Origin: Chloracidobacterium sp.
Lineage (GTDB): Bacteria; Acidobacteriota; Blastocatellia; Pyrinomonadales; Pyrinomonadaceae
Assembly: GCA_016711345.1 (NCBI GenBank)
Contig: JADJTD010000012.1
Location: 1-46,317, forward strand
DNA: 46,317 nt
Direction: 5' to 3'
This document shows positions 1-7,907 of this stretch, piece by piece. Made by a program: the position numbers and the translations under genes. The number at the start of each line of letters is the position of its first letter. Position 1 is the stretch's first letter. The notes under the pieces were generated by a model that was given only the letters and a program-made list of their open reading frames with translations, searched no databases and was not told where the DNA came from.

Positions 1-71
1 TGCTGAATTACAGGCCAAAAGACAGACAACTGGTAAAACCGCCAAAGGTGAAAAAGAAAAAGAAGAAATAA
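1..71 (+). CDS. lysine-rich 39-residue protein, 3' end (left copy)
   Basis: In-frame C-terminal fragment of the small gene that is complete at 41436-41555; it ends in a run of lysines and a TAA at 69-71. Compared with the complete copy it carries a 3-nt insertion and substitutions, in keeping with low accuracy at the contig start. Function unknown. Confidence 0.6.
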   Translation, partial: LNYRPKDRQLVKPPKVKKKKKK

Positions 72-75
72 CACT

Positions 76-859
76 ATGAAGCCTATTATTTGGAGTTACG
101 AAGGCAGCAAACAATCGGTGGCGATTGGCACTCATTGTCGATGGCCGCTTGCCCGTGCCGGAACGTGCAGTGATCGCCGACACTGGACGCGAAGCAACTT
201 CGACGGCGGTATCTCACGGAACACATGCAACCATTGCTTGATAAAGTTGGCCTTACGGTCGAAATTATTCCCCACAGATACGCTCTGCATGACTCTACGA
301 CTCGAAAGGCGGCGTTTTGATTCCGGCATATACCGCCAACGGCGTGGGACAACTCGAGCCCTTTGCAGTGGCGAATGGAAACGTGACGTTGTTTATCGTT
401 GGTTGCGTGAGCCTGAACGCGGCTCGGCCCAAAGAATCCAGTCATTCAATGGCTCGGTTACAGCTGAGACGAAATCGGACGTTGTAAGCCGTCTAAACGA
501 AAATGGGCGGAAATTAACTGGCCTCTGCTTATGGGATACGGAATTACCATGTCCCGTGATGAGTGTATCCGCACTATTTTGGATGCCGGATTGCGGAACC
601 CCGTAAATCGCGGTGCAAAATGTGTCCGTTTATGACGAACGCCGAATGGCAAGAGCAAAAACAAGATGACCCTGATGATTTTCACTTTGCGGTCAATCTC
701 GAAAAGCAAATTACGGCTAATGACGAACAAGGCGGCCCTCTATCTGCATCGTTCCGGCGTTCCGCTCGACGTGGCAGACTTGACCGTTCCCGACGCTCCC
801 GAACATCCTTTGTTCGGTCAAGGGATTCGTCTTGTAACGCTTCTGGTTGTTGGACTTAA
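76..859 (+). pseudogene. PP-loop / PAPS-reductase-like protein, frameshifted copy
   Basis: Same gene as 41560-42350, but here the reading frame is broken several times in the first 400 bases; the start is intact while the following residues drift out of frame. The later part (MCPF, then NLEKQITANDEQGG and a C-terminal CNASGCWT) is readable in pieces. This copy supplies the correct base count at 659-664, five A instead of six in the other copy. Merging the two copies gives one ORF of roughly 260 residues. The breaks are almost certainly assembly errors at a contig end. Confidence 0.75.
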
Positions 860-879
860 TAGGTTCACTTTTCGCAAAC

Positions 880-901
880 GGGAGTCAAGTATATAATTCC
901 C
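880..901. promoter_or_regulatory. 22-bp imperfect palindrome with embedded -10 box
   Basis: A 22-bp element starting GGGAGTCAAG and ending AATTCCC contains a consensus TATAAT at 892-897, about 36 bp before the ATG at 934. Exactly the same 22 bp occur in reverse orientation at 39301-39322, and again at 42371-42392 in the repeat copy. The ends are palindromic (GGGA/TCCC; 14 of 22 positions symmetric). No good -35 is spaced for the -10, so an operator or regulated promoter is likely. Confidence 0.6.
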
Positions 902-933
902 ATAAATAGACCCGTATTGATAAAGGCGGTGAA

Positions 934-1278
934 ATGACACTGAAAACGAAAGTTTCTACAACTACATATCTCGGTTCAGATAAGGAACGAGACAAGGCTC
1001 TTGCTCAAACCTATCCGGGAATACAATTCACCCAGTCGTGTAAGCATCGCAATGTTGGCGTTACTGTGAAGCAGAAGTTTACAGTTATGGATGGTGTATT
1101 CAGTCGCCCAGAATCGCTTAATGTGCTTTGTGCAAAATGTCTCAAACCGTATGGATGTTTAAGTCGAATCCGCCAAAAATATCGAAAATGTAATAAAAAT
1201 CCCGTAACCCCTTTGTTATCAATAGCCGGACAAGTCCTTGCGAACGCACAGCCCACGTCTCCAAAAATGCTATATTGA
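934..1278 (+). CDS. small CxxC protein (left copy, 3' end probably shifted)
   Basis: Starts MTLKTKVSTT after a GGCGGTG purine stretch. It has SCKH and CAKCLKPYGC motifs that could bind zinc. This copy reads 114 residues, whereas the right-hand copy (42425-42685) ends after 86 with SRIPPKISKM, because of one extra C there. The right-hand copy lies farther from a contig end and is probably correct. Last gene of the rightward operon; function unknown. Confidence 0.6.
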   Translation: MTLKTKVSTTTYLGSDKERDKALAQTYPGIQFTQSCKHRNVGVTVKQKFTVMDGVFSRPESLNVLCAKCLKPYGCLSRIRQKYRKCNKNPVTPLLSIAGQVLANAQPTSPKMLY

Positions 1279-1319
1279 TTAGGTTTTATCGAGGTTTTGA
1301 CGTTTTTGCAAAGGGCGTT

Positions 1320-1362
1320 TTGGGGCGATTTAAGGCGGTCTAGGTCGGTACAATCGCCCCAA
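1320..1362. terminator. strong hairpin between convergent operons
   Basis: TTGGGGCGATT (1320-1330) and AATCGCCCCAA (1352-1362) form a perfect 11-bp stem with a 21-nt loop. It lies between the end of the rightward operon and the stop codon of the leftward tail gene at 1373. There is no long U tract, but the position suggests a bidirectional terminator. The hairpin is conserved at 42812-42854. Confidence 0.65.
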
Positions 1363-1372
1363 ATGTCTACCA

Positions 1373-1972
1373 CTAATTGAGCTGCGTCAAAATCATCGTC
1401 GCCCCTGCTAAGATCGTCGTGTCGGACGCGTCGGCGCTGGCTTGACGACCTCTCAGCAAAAACGTTCCCGCGTCTTCCGCATCCGGCCCGACTTCCATAG
1501 AACCAACGAACTGATAGACGCTGCTAGCCCCGGCAAGGGCGGACGGCCCAAAATTCGTCGTCAGGTCAACGACCCTTAGCACTTCACCTGTGCCATAGTC
1601 CGAACGAGCCATCCACTCACCGCTGCCCGTTAGCGTAGCTGTGCCGCCAAATTCTAGTCTTAACTCCGATACGGCACTATCTGACAGGAAGTTAAGCTCG
1701 ACCTTGTAAAGCCCGCCTGACATTACGTTGCCGACTAATGCCGTATCGCCAAACGTCACGTCGTTGTTGTAGGTGATAGTTGTCTCGAGATACGACCGCT
1801 GGACCCTTGCGGTGAAATATGGCAAGTCGTTCCAGTAGCCGGGACCGAGTTTGATGCCACGCCCGCCGTCGCTTTCCTCGCCGAACTCAAATTCAGCGAG
1901 GTAAGGATTGTCTGACACCCACAACGCGGTTGGCAGTGGAGCGTGAAATTTTGCGAAAAACTTTTGTGACAT
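1373..1972 (-). CDS. Mtd-N-like tail/receptor-binding module protein
   Basis: 199 residues. The N-terminus (about residues 20-55) has the pattern NPYLAEFEFGEES, then GIKLGPGYWNDLPY, typical of the N-terminal domain of major-tropism-determinant-like and other phage tail-fibre proteins. The rest is beta-rich and unassigned. It is one of three paralogs in this genome (others at 1982-2488 and 13192-13671). AGGA lies upstream of the ATG, and the gene starts 9 nt after the previous stop. It is last in the leftward tail operon, where receptor-binding proteins usually lie. Role inferred from domain and position. Confidence 0.7.
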   Translation of the reverse strand: MSQKFFAKFHAPLPTALWVSDNPYLAEFEFGEESDGGRGIKLGPGYWNDLPYFTARVQRSYLETTITYNNDVTFGDTALVGNVMSGGLYKVELNFLSDSAVSELRLEFGGTATLTGSGEWMARSDYGTGEVLRVVDLTTNFGPSALAGASSVYQFVGSMEVGPDAEDAGTFLLRGRQASADASDTTILAGATMILTQLN

Positions 1973-1981
1973 AGTTTTTTC

Positions 1982-2488
1982 CTATGGATAGACAAGGATT
2001 TCGACGGAACAGTTATTGGCATTCAAGTCCGCATAAGTACCGACGGTCAGATTATTACTTTCTAAAAGGATATAATTGGCGTGAGACCATTGCCAACTCA
2101 AGAGAACACCGTCAGTCTCGTAACTTCCGACGTTCGACCCGTAGGTTGCGAACAGAAGCACTTTAGTATCATCTGGAAACGCACCCGTCAGTGTTGCCCT
2201 ATATGACCCAATGGAATTGCGCGTCCACACCAGCGTCCCGCCGAGCGTATTTTCCACAACTACAGCAGTCGGAGCGCCCGTCCCCGCTTGTGACAACGAC
2301 GCCCGATAAATCTTAACACCTGAATTTGCGAGATATGGACGGTCATTCCAACGTCCCGGCCCGACCTTGATGCCGTATGGTGCGTCTGATTCCTGTAAAA
2401 ACTCAAACTGCGGAATATAAAGATTGTCCGCGACCAGTTCAGCCCGTGTCAGCGGTGCGGCGAATGTTGCTTGATAGTTGTCGCTCAT
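1982..2488 (-). CDS. Mtd-N-like tail/receptor-binding module protein
   Basis: 168 residues from the ATG at 2488, chosen because it overlaps the stop of the upstream gene (ATGA) and gives an N-terminus, MSDNYQATFAAPLTRAELV, that matches its paralogs. It has IPQFEFLQESD, GIKVGPGRWNDRPY, then VKIYRASL and TAVVVENTLGGTLVWTRN, and ends ILVYP. It is closest to the 13192-13671 paralog, which shares VYRALLNQ, VVWTRN and ILVYP. Probably a structural accessory of the tail tip or fibre. Confidence 0.7.
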   Translation of the reverse strand: MSDNYQATFAAPLTRAELVADNLYIPQFEFLQESDAPYGIKVGPGRWNDRPYLANSGVKIYRASLSQAGTGAPTAVVVENTLGGTLVWTRNSIGSYRATLTGAFPDDTKVLLFATYGSNVGSYETDGVLLSWQWSHANYILLESNNLTVGTYADLNANNCSVEILVYP

Positions 2489-2673
2489 AGTTTTTCTGCT
2501 CCTTTTGGTTCGTCTACTTTTGCCTCTTGTTCCGGCACGTTCACTTCCATTTGCTGGCATTGAGACAGTCCGAGCAAAAGACCGTTGACCTGTTTGAACG
2601 GCTGCTCCTCGAGAAAATTAACAATGGCTTGCGCCAAGTCTAGAGGTACTAATACGCCTGTTTGTTTTGTCAT
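2485..2673 (-). CDS. small hypothetical protein in tail-fibre operon
   Basis: 62 residues, acidic C-terminal half, one QCQQ segment, no recognised domain. It starts just after the fibre gene ends and overlaps the next gene by ATGA. The sequence is identical in both copies of the repeat (43976-44164), so the frame is reliable. Perhaps a fibre chaperone or assembly factor by position only. Confidence 0.65.
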   Translation of the reverse strand: MTKQTGVLVPLDLAQAIVNFLEEQPFKQVNGLLLGLSQCQQMEVNVPEQEAKVDEPKGAEKL

Positions 2674-2677
2674 ATTT

Positions 2678-4317
2678 TTAAGCTAATAGTCCTGTGTTTC
2701 GTAGTGCTTTGATTGCCTGAGCCACTGTGTAGCCGTCAAACGTATCGTCTGTAAGTATCGCGGTTGCCGCTCCTGCTGTTCGCGTGGCTGCGGCAACACC
2801 CGTTGTTGGTTGCACGATGGGCGTCTTTCCCAAAATCCAAGTTTTTGCGAAGTGGACGTAGCGATTATCGATCCGTTCGCCGTGTTGGTAATGATGTGTT
2901 TAGCATCAGCCAGCGTGATGCTCTCGGTAAAAGTTACAGCGTCACCGAATAAGAAAGCTGAACTTCCGCCGACCGCGTCGAACGTAACGACGCCCGCACT
3001 GCTCACGGCTATATCAAGATAGTTGCCAGAGTCGCGTTCAACCCGCACCTGTGGAGCGGCGGTGTCTCGAACTTGCAAGCGAGCCGTTGGAGCCGTTACG
3101 CCACTTCCCAACCCAAACTTCCCGACATGATGCGACGGCATATCTGGCAGAAAGTAAATGCCGTATTTCAGCGTTGAGCCATAGCTTGCCGTTGACGTGT
3201 CGGCATAGATCAGATAGTTGTTCGTGATCGCACCGCTGCCGCTGTAGCCTTCAAACGCGATGCCCTTAAAGTTCGGGATGGTGTTGCCGTTGTTTAATAC
3301 CGAAACCCGCAGAGCGTTCGCGGCGGTTATCGTTCCGCCGGAGTTGTTTTGTATTCGCGTGAACGTGCCGTAGAAGTTTGTAACAGTTCCGGCGTTTACA
3401 AGCTCTTGTTTCAAGCCTGAAAATGTCGTGATGCTTCCGTTGATCGTTGTGCCGAAAAGCACAGCACCGGCTTCTGTTGCTGTCTTGCCGACATCCACAG
3501 ACAGCCTTCCCCAAAGTCCATAGGCAGTTTCACAGTTACCAGCAACGACAGCGGTGAACTTGCCGCCAAAGATAACGCCGTTTCCGCCGCTTCTATCTAC
3601 CGCTTGCCGTGCCTCACCGAAAACGCCGTAAGTGCCGGCATTTGCAGCGTTCAAATTATTGATCGAAAAATTTGCTGCAGATACAATACTTGCCGAGCTT
3701 TCAAAACTGTAAGCGTAAAAATAAGTGTTGCCGGGATTCGTAAGACCGTTCGCGCTGAACGTTCTACCCCTTACATCCGTGACGTTTGGCGTTGTAAGAA
3801 ACGACGGCATCCACGACGCCATGCCGCTTAAATTCGCAGCGGGAAAGCCCGTGCAATTCGTGAGAAGCCCTGAGTTCGGCGTTCCAAGTATCGGGGCGAT
3901 CAATACCGGCGAGGTCGCAAAGACTAATTTGCCTGTGCCTGTTTCGTCGGAGATCTTGGCTGCAAATTCTGCGGAGGTCATCACAGCCAGATCGCCGATA
4001 ACCAAGCGGCTGGCTTCCATGTCAACCGCGATCTGCACGCCTTCTTTGACGGAACGGACGCTTTTTGACGATCGCGATGTTTTTGAGACTTGGAAGAGGC
4101 GAATGTCGCGGCCTTTTGGATCGAATGGAACTGCGATGGTTTGGCCGACGACGCCCTTGGCGAGAAACTGCGGCTCCATCGTCTCTTCGTCTTCCCATCG
4201 CCAATAAACATCGACAGCGACGGCCTCGGTCTCGCCGTAATCTACAACGCCGCGCAGCACAAGATTAAGCGGCACGCTTGTCTCTGAAAGGTTTTGTCTT
4301 AGTATTAGATCTGACAT
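2678..4317 (-). CDS. tail fibre protein (3' frameshift in this copy)
   Basis: About 545 residues when corrected. The N-terminal ~100 residues resemble a virion-attachment region; then comes TSAEFAAKISDETGTGKLVFATSP, in the style of phage fibres, a long beta-rich region, and a C-terminus containing LGFWGKTPIVQPT and TVAQAIKALRNTGLLA, typical of fibre C-termini. In this copy one C is missing from the C run at about 2829-2831 (four C at 44321-44324), which shifts the last ~50 residues; the right copy reads through. In turn this copy has the intact N-terminus. Likely the main host-recognition fibre. Confidence 0.85.
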
Positions 4318-4318
4318 T

Positions 4319-4573
4319 TTAGATCGTGATCTGCGTCACGCTTGCCGACAGTCCGTTGTAATTTTCAACGCGAAAATGTACGCGGTCGCCAACGATGGTC
4401 GTCAACGTGACCGCCGTGACCTCGCCGTTGACGTCGGTGAAAAGCGGGCTTTCGGCCACGTCACCATCGAGGTCTTCGCTCCAAACACCGACGGCGATAT
4501 TATCCTCGACCGGCGTCGGCACGCCTGCCTCGTTCTCAACTAAAACTACAAAATCAACAAAGGTCGCTGGCAT
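4319..4573 (-). CDS. small hypothetical tail-region protein
   Basis: 84 residues, acidic and beta-rich (VGVWSEDLDGDV, VHFRVENYNGLSASVTQI), with no cysteine and no membrane segment. It could be an Ig-like or carbohydrate-binding fold, which I cannot show. It lies between the tail-tip and fibre genes with only short gaps to each, so probably a virion component or fibre connector. Confidence 0.65.
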   Translation of the reverse strand: MPATFVDFVVLVENEAGVPTPVEDNIAVGVWSEDLDGDVAESPLFTDVNGEVTAVTLTTIVGDRVHFRVENYNGLSASVTQITI

Positions 4574-4580
4574 AATTTCC

Positions 4581-6797
4581 TCACACGCACGGTTCTATCG
4601 GGATCTGCAAAACTCCATTTTCATAGGTAACTGTTCCAAATTCGGTGCGGCATGTTGGCGGCTCAGGGACGCATACGCCGCCAACGCAAATATATCCGTC
4701 GGGACATGGATTATTGACGTCGCAAAATGTCTGAGTCGGCGTCGAGATATCGACCTCGAAGTTTTCCATGTAGGCATTCGGATAGGCCTGACACTCGATC
4801 TCGACCTGCAGATCGTTGAGCCGTTTCATTTTCTTGACGCGATAATGTGAGAATCCGTATTTCGTCAGCCGCGATGACGGCACCTGAATGACCTTTTCCA
4901 TGTGCAGGTCGAGCGTCTCGGTGAACCACGTTTTGAATTTGAGCGACAGGTTGTTCTGCAAACCGCCTTCGTCGTGCGGGCCAAGATCGAGCAGCGACCA
5001 CGCCATTTTGATCGCCTGATTTTTATTTGTGACACCGAGCAGGCTGTATTTTTTCGAGTTGATCTTGCGAGCCTTGTCGCCGACGACGCGGCCGGCACGA
5101 AGCTGAGCATCGACATCCTCGACGGGATTGAGCGGCGTTTCGAGCCAGTCGTTCGCTGCGTCGTCAAATGTGCATTCGATGCGGTTCGGCAGTTCGAGAT
5201 CGGATTTGCGTGAGACGGTCAGCGTCGATTTGCCGTCTTCCCAAATGATATTGCGGCCGTCGTCGCCTTCGTCGGTGAACGTCGGAGCTTCGTCAAGCTC
5301 GGCCTCTTCCATCATTCGCAGCGGCACAATGTGGATCTGCCCGTTGAAGAGGAACGGTCGCGACAAACGCCCTGCCATGCAGATATCTTCGACCTGCTGC
5401 TGCACCTTTTTGCCGATGAGTTCAGGATTTGATTCTGAGCGAGTATGGTCCCAGTCGGTGTCAAAAGTGTCGGTGAAACGAACGCCCTGATCGCACCATT
5501 CGGCCGCCTCGATCCAACTGTCGATGTTCAGCCGTTCGTAATCGTAGCCAAATCCCCAGCGTTTGTCTGTCAGAATGCGAGCAAGCTGCCACGCTCGATT
5601 TGTCGTCGTGCCCGTCGTATATGTTACGTCGTCCGTGTAAATGCGGACGTTATTGAGGCCGGTTATGATCGCCGACGCCGTTGCGTTGTCAGGGCTGATC
5701 GTTGACGGATCGCACCAGCCGAAGTTGTATCTGATGTGTGCAGTGCCTGAGTATCCGTGCGTCGTTAGATCGGCTCCGGCCGACGTTTGTCCGCGTGTGC
5801 CGAGGCGTTGATTGTAGTGCTGAGCCACGACATTCTGAGCGACGCCGCCGACGTTAAAAACTGCCTGCGAAATGCTTGCGATAGGACCTTCGCAAACCTC
5901 ATACATCGCATAAAACCATCCATGATCAGGATCGTTGTTATTGAGCAATCGATTGAACGCGATCACCGGCATGCCGTGCGAACGCCTGCGGCCCATTATC
6001 ACGCGGACCGGATTATCGAGATTGGTTTCGTTGCCCTGCGAAGTAGCGAGCAGGTTCGGGCCTTGCGATTGAGTGTTCAGGACGCGGTTTGCGATCGTGC
6101 GGTGCGACAGGTGATACATCGTCGGCACGCCGCGAGCGGTGCACGATGCTGTCGTTTGGCGGTCGCAGTATGTCCACGGAGCAGATGTTGCCGGATTGTT
6201 GATGCCGACCGCTCCGCCGAGGTGTTTGTCATACGGGCAATCGTGCTCGGCAACCTCGGCAGTCGTCGTAAGTTGCCCGCCAAAGATCGCCGAGCAATTT
6301 TGATAGTGAGCACGCCCGGGAACAAGAGCGTCCGACGAACGAAAGCCCTGTACGGCCTTGAGCTTGATCGTATCGACCGACGCCTCATCCTCAAATCTCA
6401 AATGTCCATGCCAGATCGGCAGCATCAATTCGACCTGCGGGAACCAGTAATAAAGCTCGACCTTGACGCCCTCGCCGTGATCGATCAAAAGCTGTGAGAT
6501 GACTTCGTCCGCGTCCCACATTTCGAGGTCGATCTCTTCGTCACCGATAGAGCTATCAAGCTGCACCGGCAAAAACCAATCAGGATTATTTTCGGCAATT
6601 ATGCGAGTGTCGATCGGCGAAACGCCAGGTGACAGGCTTGCGGCTTCATCGGTTTGCAGGACGCTGTACCAGATCGCACCGTCAGGCGACGGCCATTCGA
6701 CCTTGACGAGTTCAAAAACGTCGATATTCGTCTGGGCGATCCGCAGCGTTCGAAGTGCGGCGAGAGCGGTCAATGTGGCGGAGTCAAAAACAGGCAT
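4581..6797 (-). CDS. tail tip / central fibre protein (gpJ-type role)
   Basis: 738 residues from the ATG at 6797, which overlaps the upstream stop as TAATG; an in-frame GTG 15 nt earlier is less likely. It is a large protein after the tape measure and minor tail genes, with GEGVKVELYYWF, IRYNFGWCDPSTIS and RILTDKRWGFGYDYERLNIDSW, resembling phage tail-tip/attachment proteins (Phage-tail_3/gpJ type). The C-terminus has a cysteine-rich CPDGYICVGGVCV segment, EGF-like in spacing. It likely closes the tail tube and carries the fibres. Confidence 0.75.
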   Translation of the reverse strand: MPVFDSATLTALAALRTLRIAQTNIDVFELVKVEWPSPDGAIWYSVLQTDEAASLSPGVSPIDTRIIAENNPDWFLPVQLDSSIGDEEIDLEMWDADEVISQLLIDHGEGVKVELYYWFPQVELMLPIWHGHLRFEDEASVDTIKLKAVQGFRSSDALVPGRAHYQNCSAIFGGQLTTTAEVAEHDCPYDKHLGGAVGINNPATSAPWTYCDRQTTASCTARGVPTMYHLSHRTIANRVLNTQSQGPNLLATSQGNETNLDNPVRVIMGRRRSHGMPVIAFNRLLNNNDPDHGWFYAMYEVCEGPIASISQAVFNVGGVAQNVVAQHYNQRLGTRGQTSAGADLTTHGYSGTAHIRYNFGWCDPSTISPDNATASAIITGLNNVRIYTDDVTYTTGTTTNRAWQLARILTDKRWGFGYDYERLNIDSWIEAAEWCDQGVRFTDTFDTDWDHTRSESNPELIGKKVQQQVEDICMAGRLSRPFLFNGQIHIVPLRMMEEAELDEAPTFTDEGDDGRNIIWEDGKSTLTVSRKSDLELPNRIECTFDDAANDWLETPLNPVEDVDAQLRAGRVVGDKARKINSKKYSLLGVTNKNQAIKMAWSLLDLGPHDEGGLQNNLSLKFKTWFTETLDLHMEKVIQVPSSRLTKYGFSHYRVKKMKRLNDLQVEIECQAYPNAYMENFEVDISTPTQTFCDVNNPCPDGYICVGGVCVPEPPTCRTEFGTVTYENGVLQIPIEPCV

Positions 6798-7826
6798 TAC
6801 GTCACACCCCACTTATTGATCAAAAATTGCTCAAGGTCTGCGTAGTCGGTCGCCGGTATTTCCTCGTCACACAGGATGATCTCGCCGACGTTCATCTCGG
6901 CAAAGCGTCCGGCAAAATCGCGGTCCTTTCCGATCTGGGCGTTTATCAGCCCAATGCCTGCAGACTTATACCAATGACAGATGCCGAAGGTGTTCATCGG
7001 AGCCTGCATGTTCGCGTCGGCAAAAGCAACGCCGTTCTTGCGATAGGAAACGCCGAGTGCGTGATCGTAAAATTTAGTTGTGCCGCTGTCGCCTGACGCC
7101 ATCGCGACGCTTCCGGCCGCCGTGTCACCGGTGATAATGCCTGCGTAGTTCGAGAACGTCGCCTCTCGCATTTGCATTGCAAAGAATGCGTGTTTAAGAA
7201 CGGGCGTGGCGGACGTTGTGAGATATCCGGTGTTCGTAGCTCCAACATTAAATCTGAAAACTTCGTGTCCATTCTGCGTCGTTCCTGACAAGGACACATT
7301 GCCGACAACGGAGAAATCATGTCCGCTGTTGCTTATGTCAACATCACCATTTACCCCGTTGTACCACGCCCACATGTAATCGATCAATTCCTCGGGGTGG
7401 AACACCGAACCGTCCGAACGGTAATAAATGCCCGGCACGCGGCGCTGCTTTAATTTCACCCGAAAGCGAGAAAAGATCATAAGTCAGCATCTCGCCGGAG
7501 ATCGAGTTTTCCTCAAATGACGCGTGAAACTTACGGCCGCGAAAATCGATCTCAAAAATGTCAGTGTCGCCGGTGATGTGATCGCGAATGAAGTTAAAAT
7601 AATATTCGAAGCGTGGCAGGCCGCCGATCTCGTTCTGATAGTCTTCGTCGTCCGGCAAACAGTCCGACATGATCTCCCATCCCCAAAGCCCGCTTGCGTG
7701 CCCGACGACCGCAGACGCACCGTAACCCGAACCGAAATCAGCCGTCAGGCGTTCGCCCTTCCACTCGATGGCTCCGATCTCCATTCCGGCTAAGTTCAGT
7801 TCGACGTAATCTTCGATCGTTGGCAT
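6797..7826 (-). CDS. minor tail protein with LamG-like domain (probable frameshift)
   Basis: Two frames overlap here: 7344-7826 (N-terminal 125 good residues, MPTIEDYVELNLAGMEIG to SLSGEIK) and 6797-7480 (RRVPGIYYRSDGSVFHPEELIDY to INKWGVT). The tail of the first and the head of the second look like out-of-frame reading. Joining them near 7450 gives one protein of about 340 residues. The C-terminal half resembles a concanavalin/LamG-type lectin fold (NVGATNTGYLTTSATPVLKHAFFA), fit for sugar binding. It starts after GAGGAAG and lies between the tape measure and tail tip. A separate overlapping pair of genes is the alternative. Confidence 0.6.
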
Positions 7827-7907
7827 ACTTCCTCAAAATTGTCGGCGGCGTTAGCACGATGCGTTGTGCCGGGTCAGGAGGTGAAAACCCCGCCGCCGAG
7901 ATTGTGT

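Larger units (their letters stand above)
1..4827. repeat. left copy of 4.83-kb terminal direct repeat
   Basis: The first 4827 bases match 41488-46317 in the same orientation and gene for gene, from the end of a lysine-rich 39-residue gene to inside the tail-tip gene. The alignment offset drifts between 41486 and 41492 because of small indels. Errors in this copy are densest in its first 900 bases. This is best explained by a circular or concatemeric genome assembled past its starting point; a true long terminal repeat is possible but less likely. Confidence 0.93.

Noticed and set aside
1373..2488. Diversity-generating retroelement suggested by Mtd-like domains
   Set aside because: No reverse transcriptase gene and no template/variable repeat pair seen; the shared part is only the N-terminal domain.
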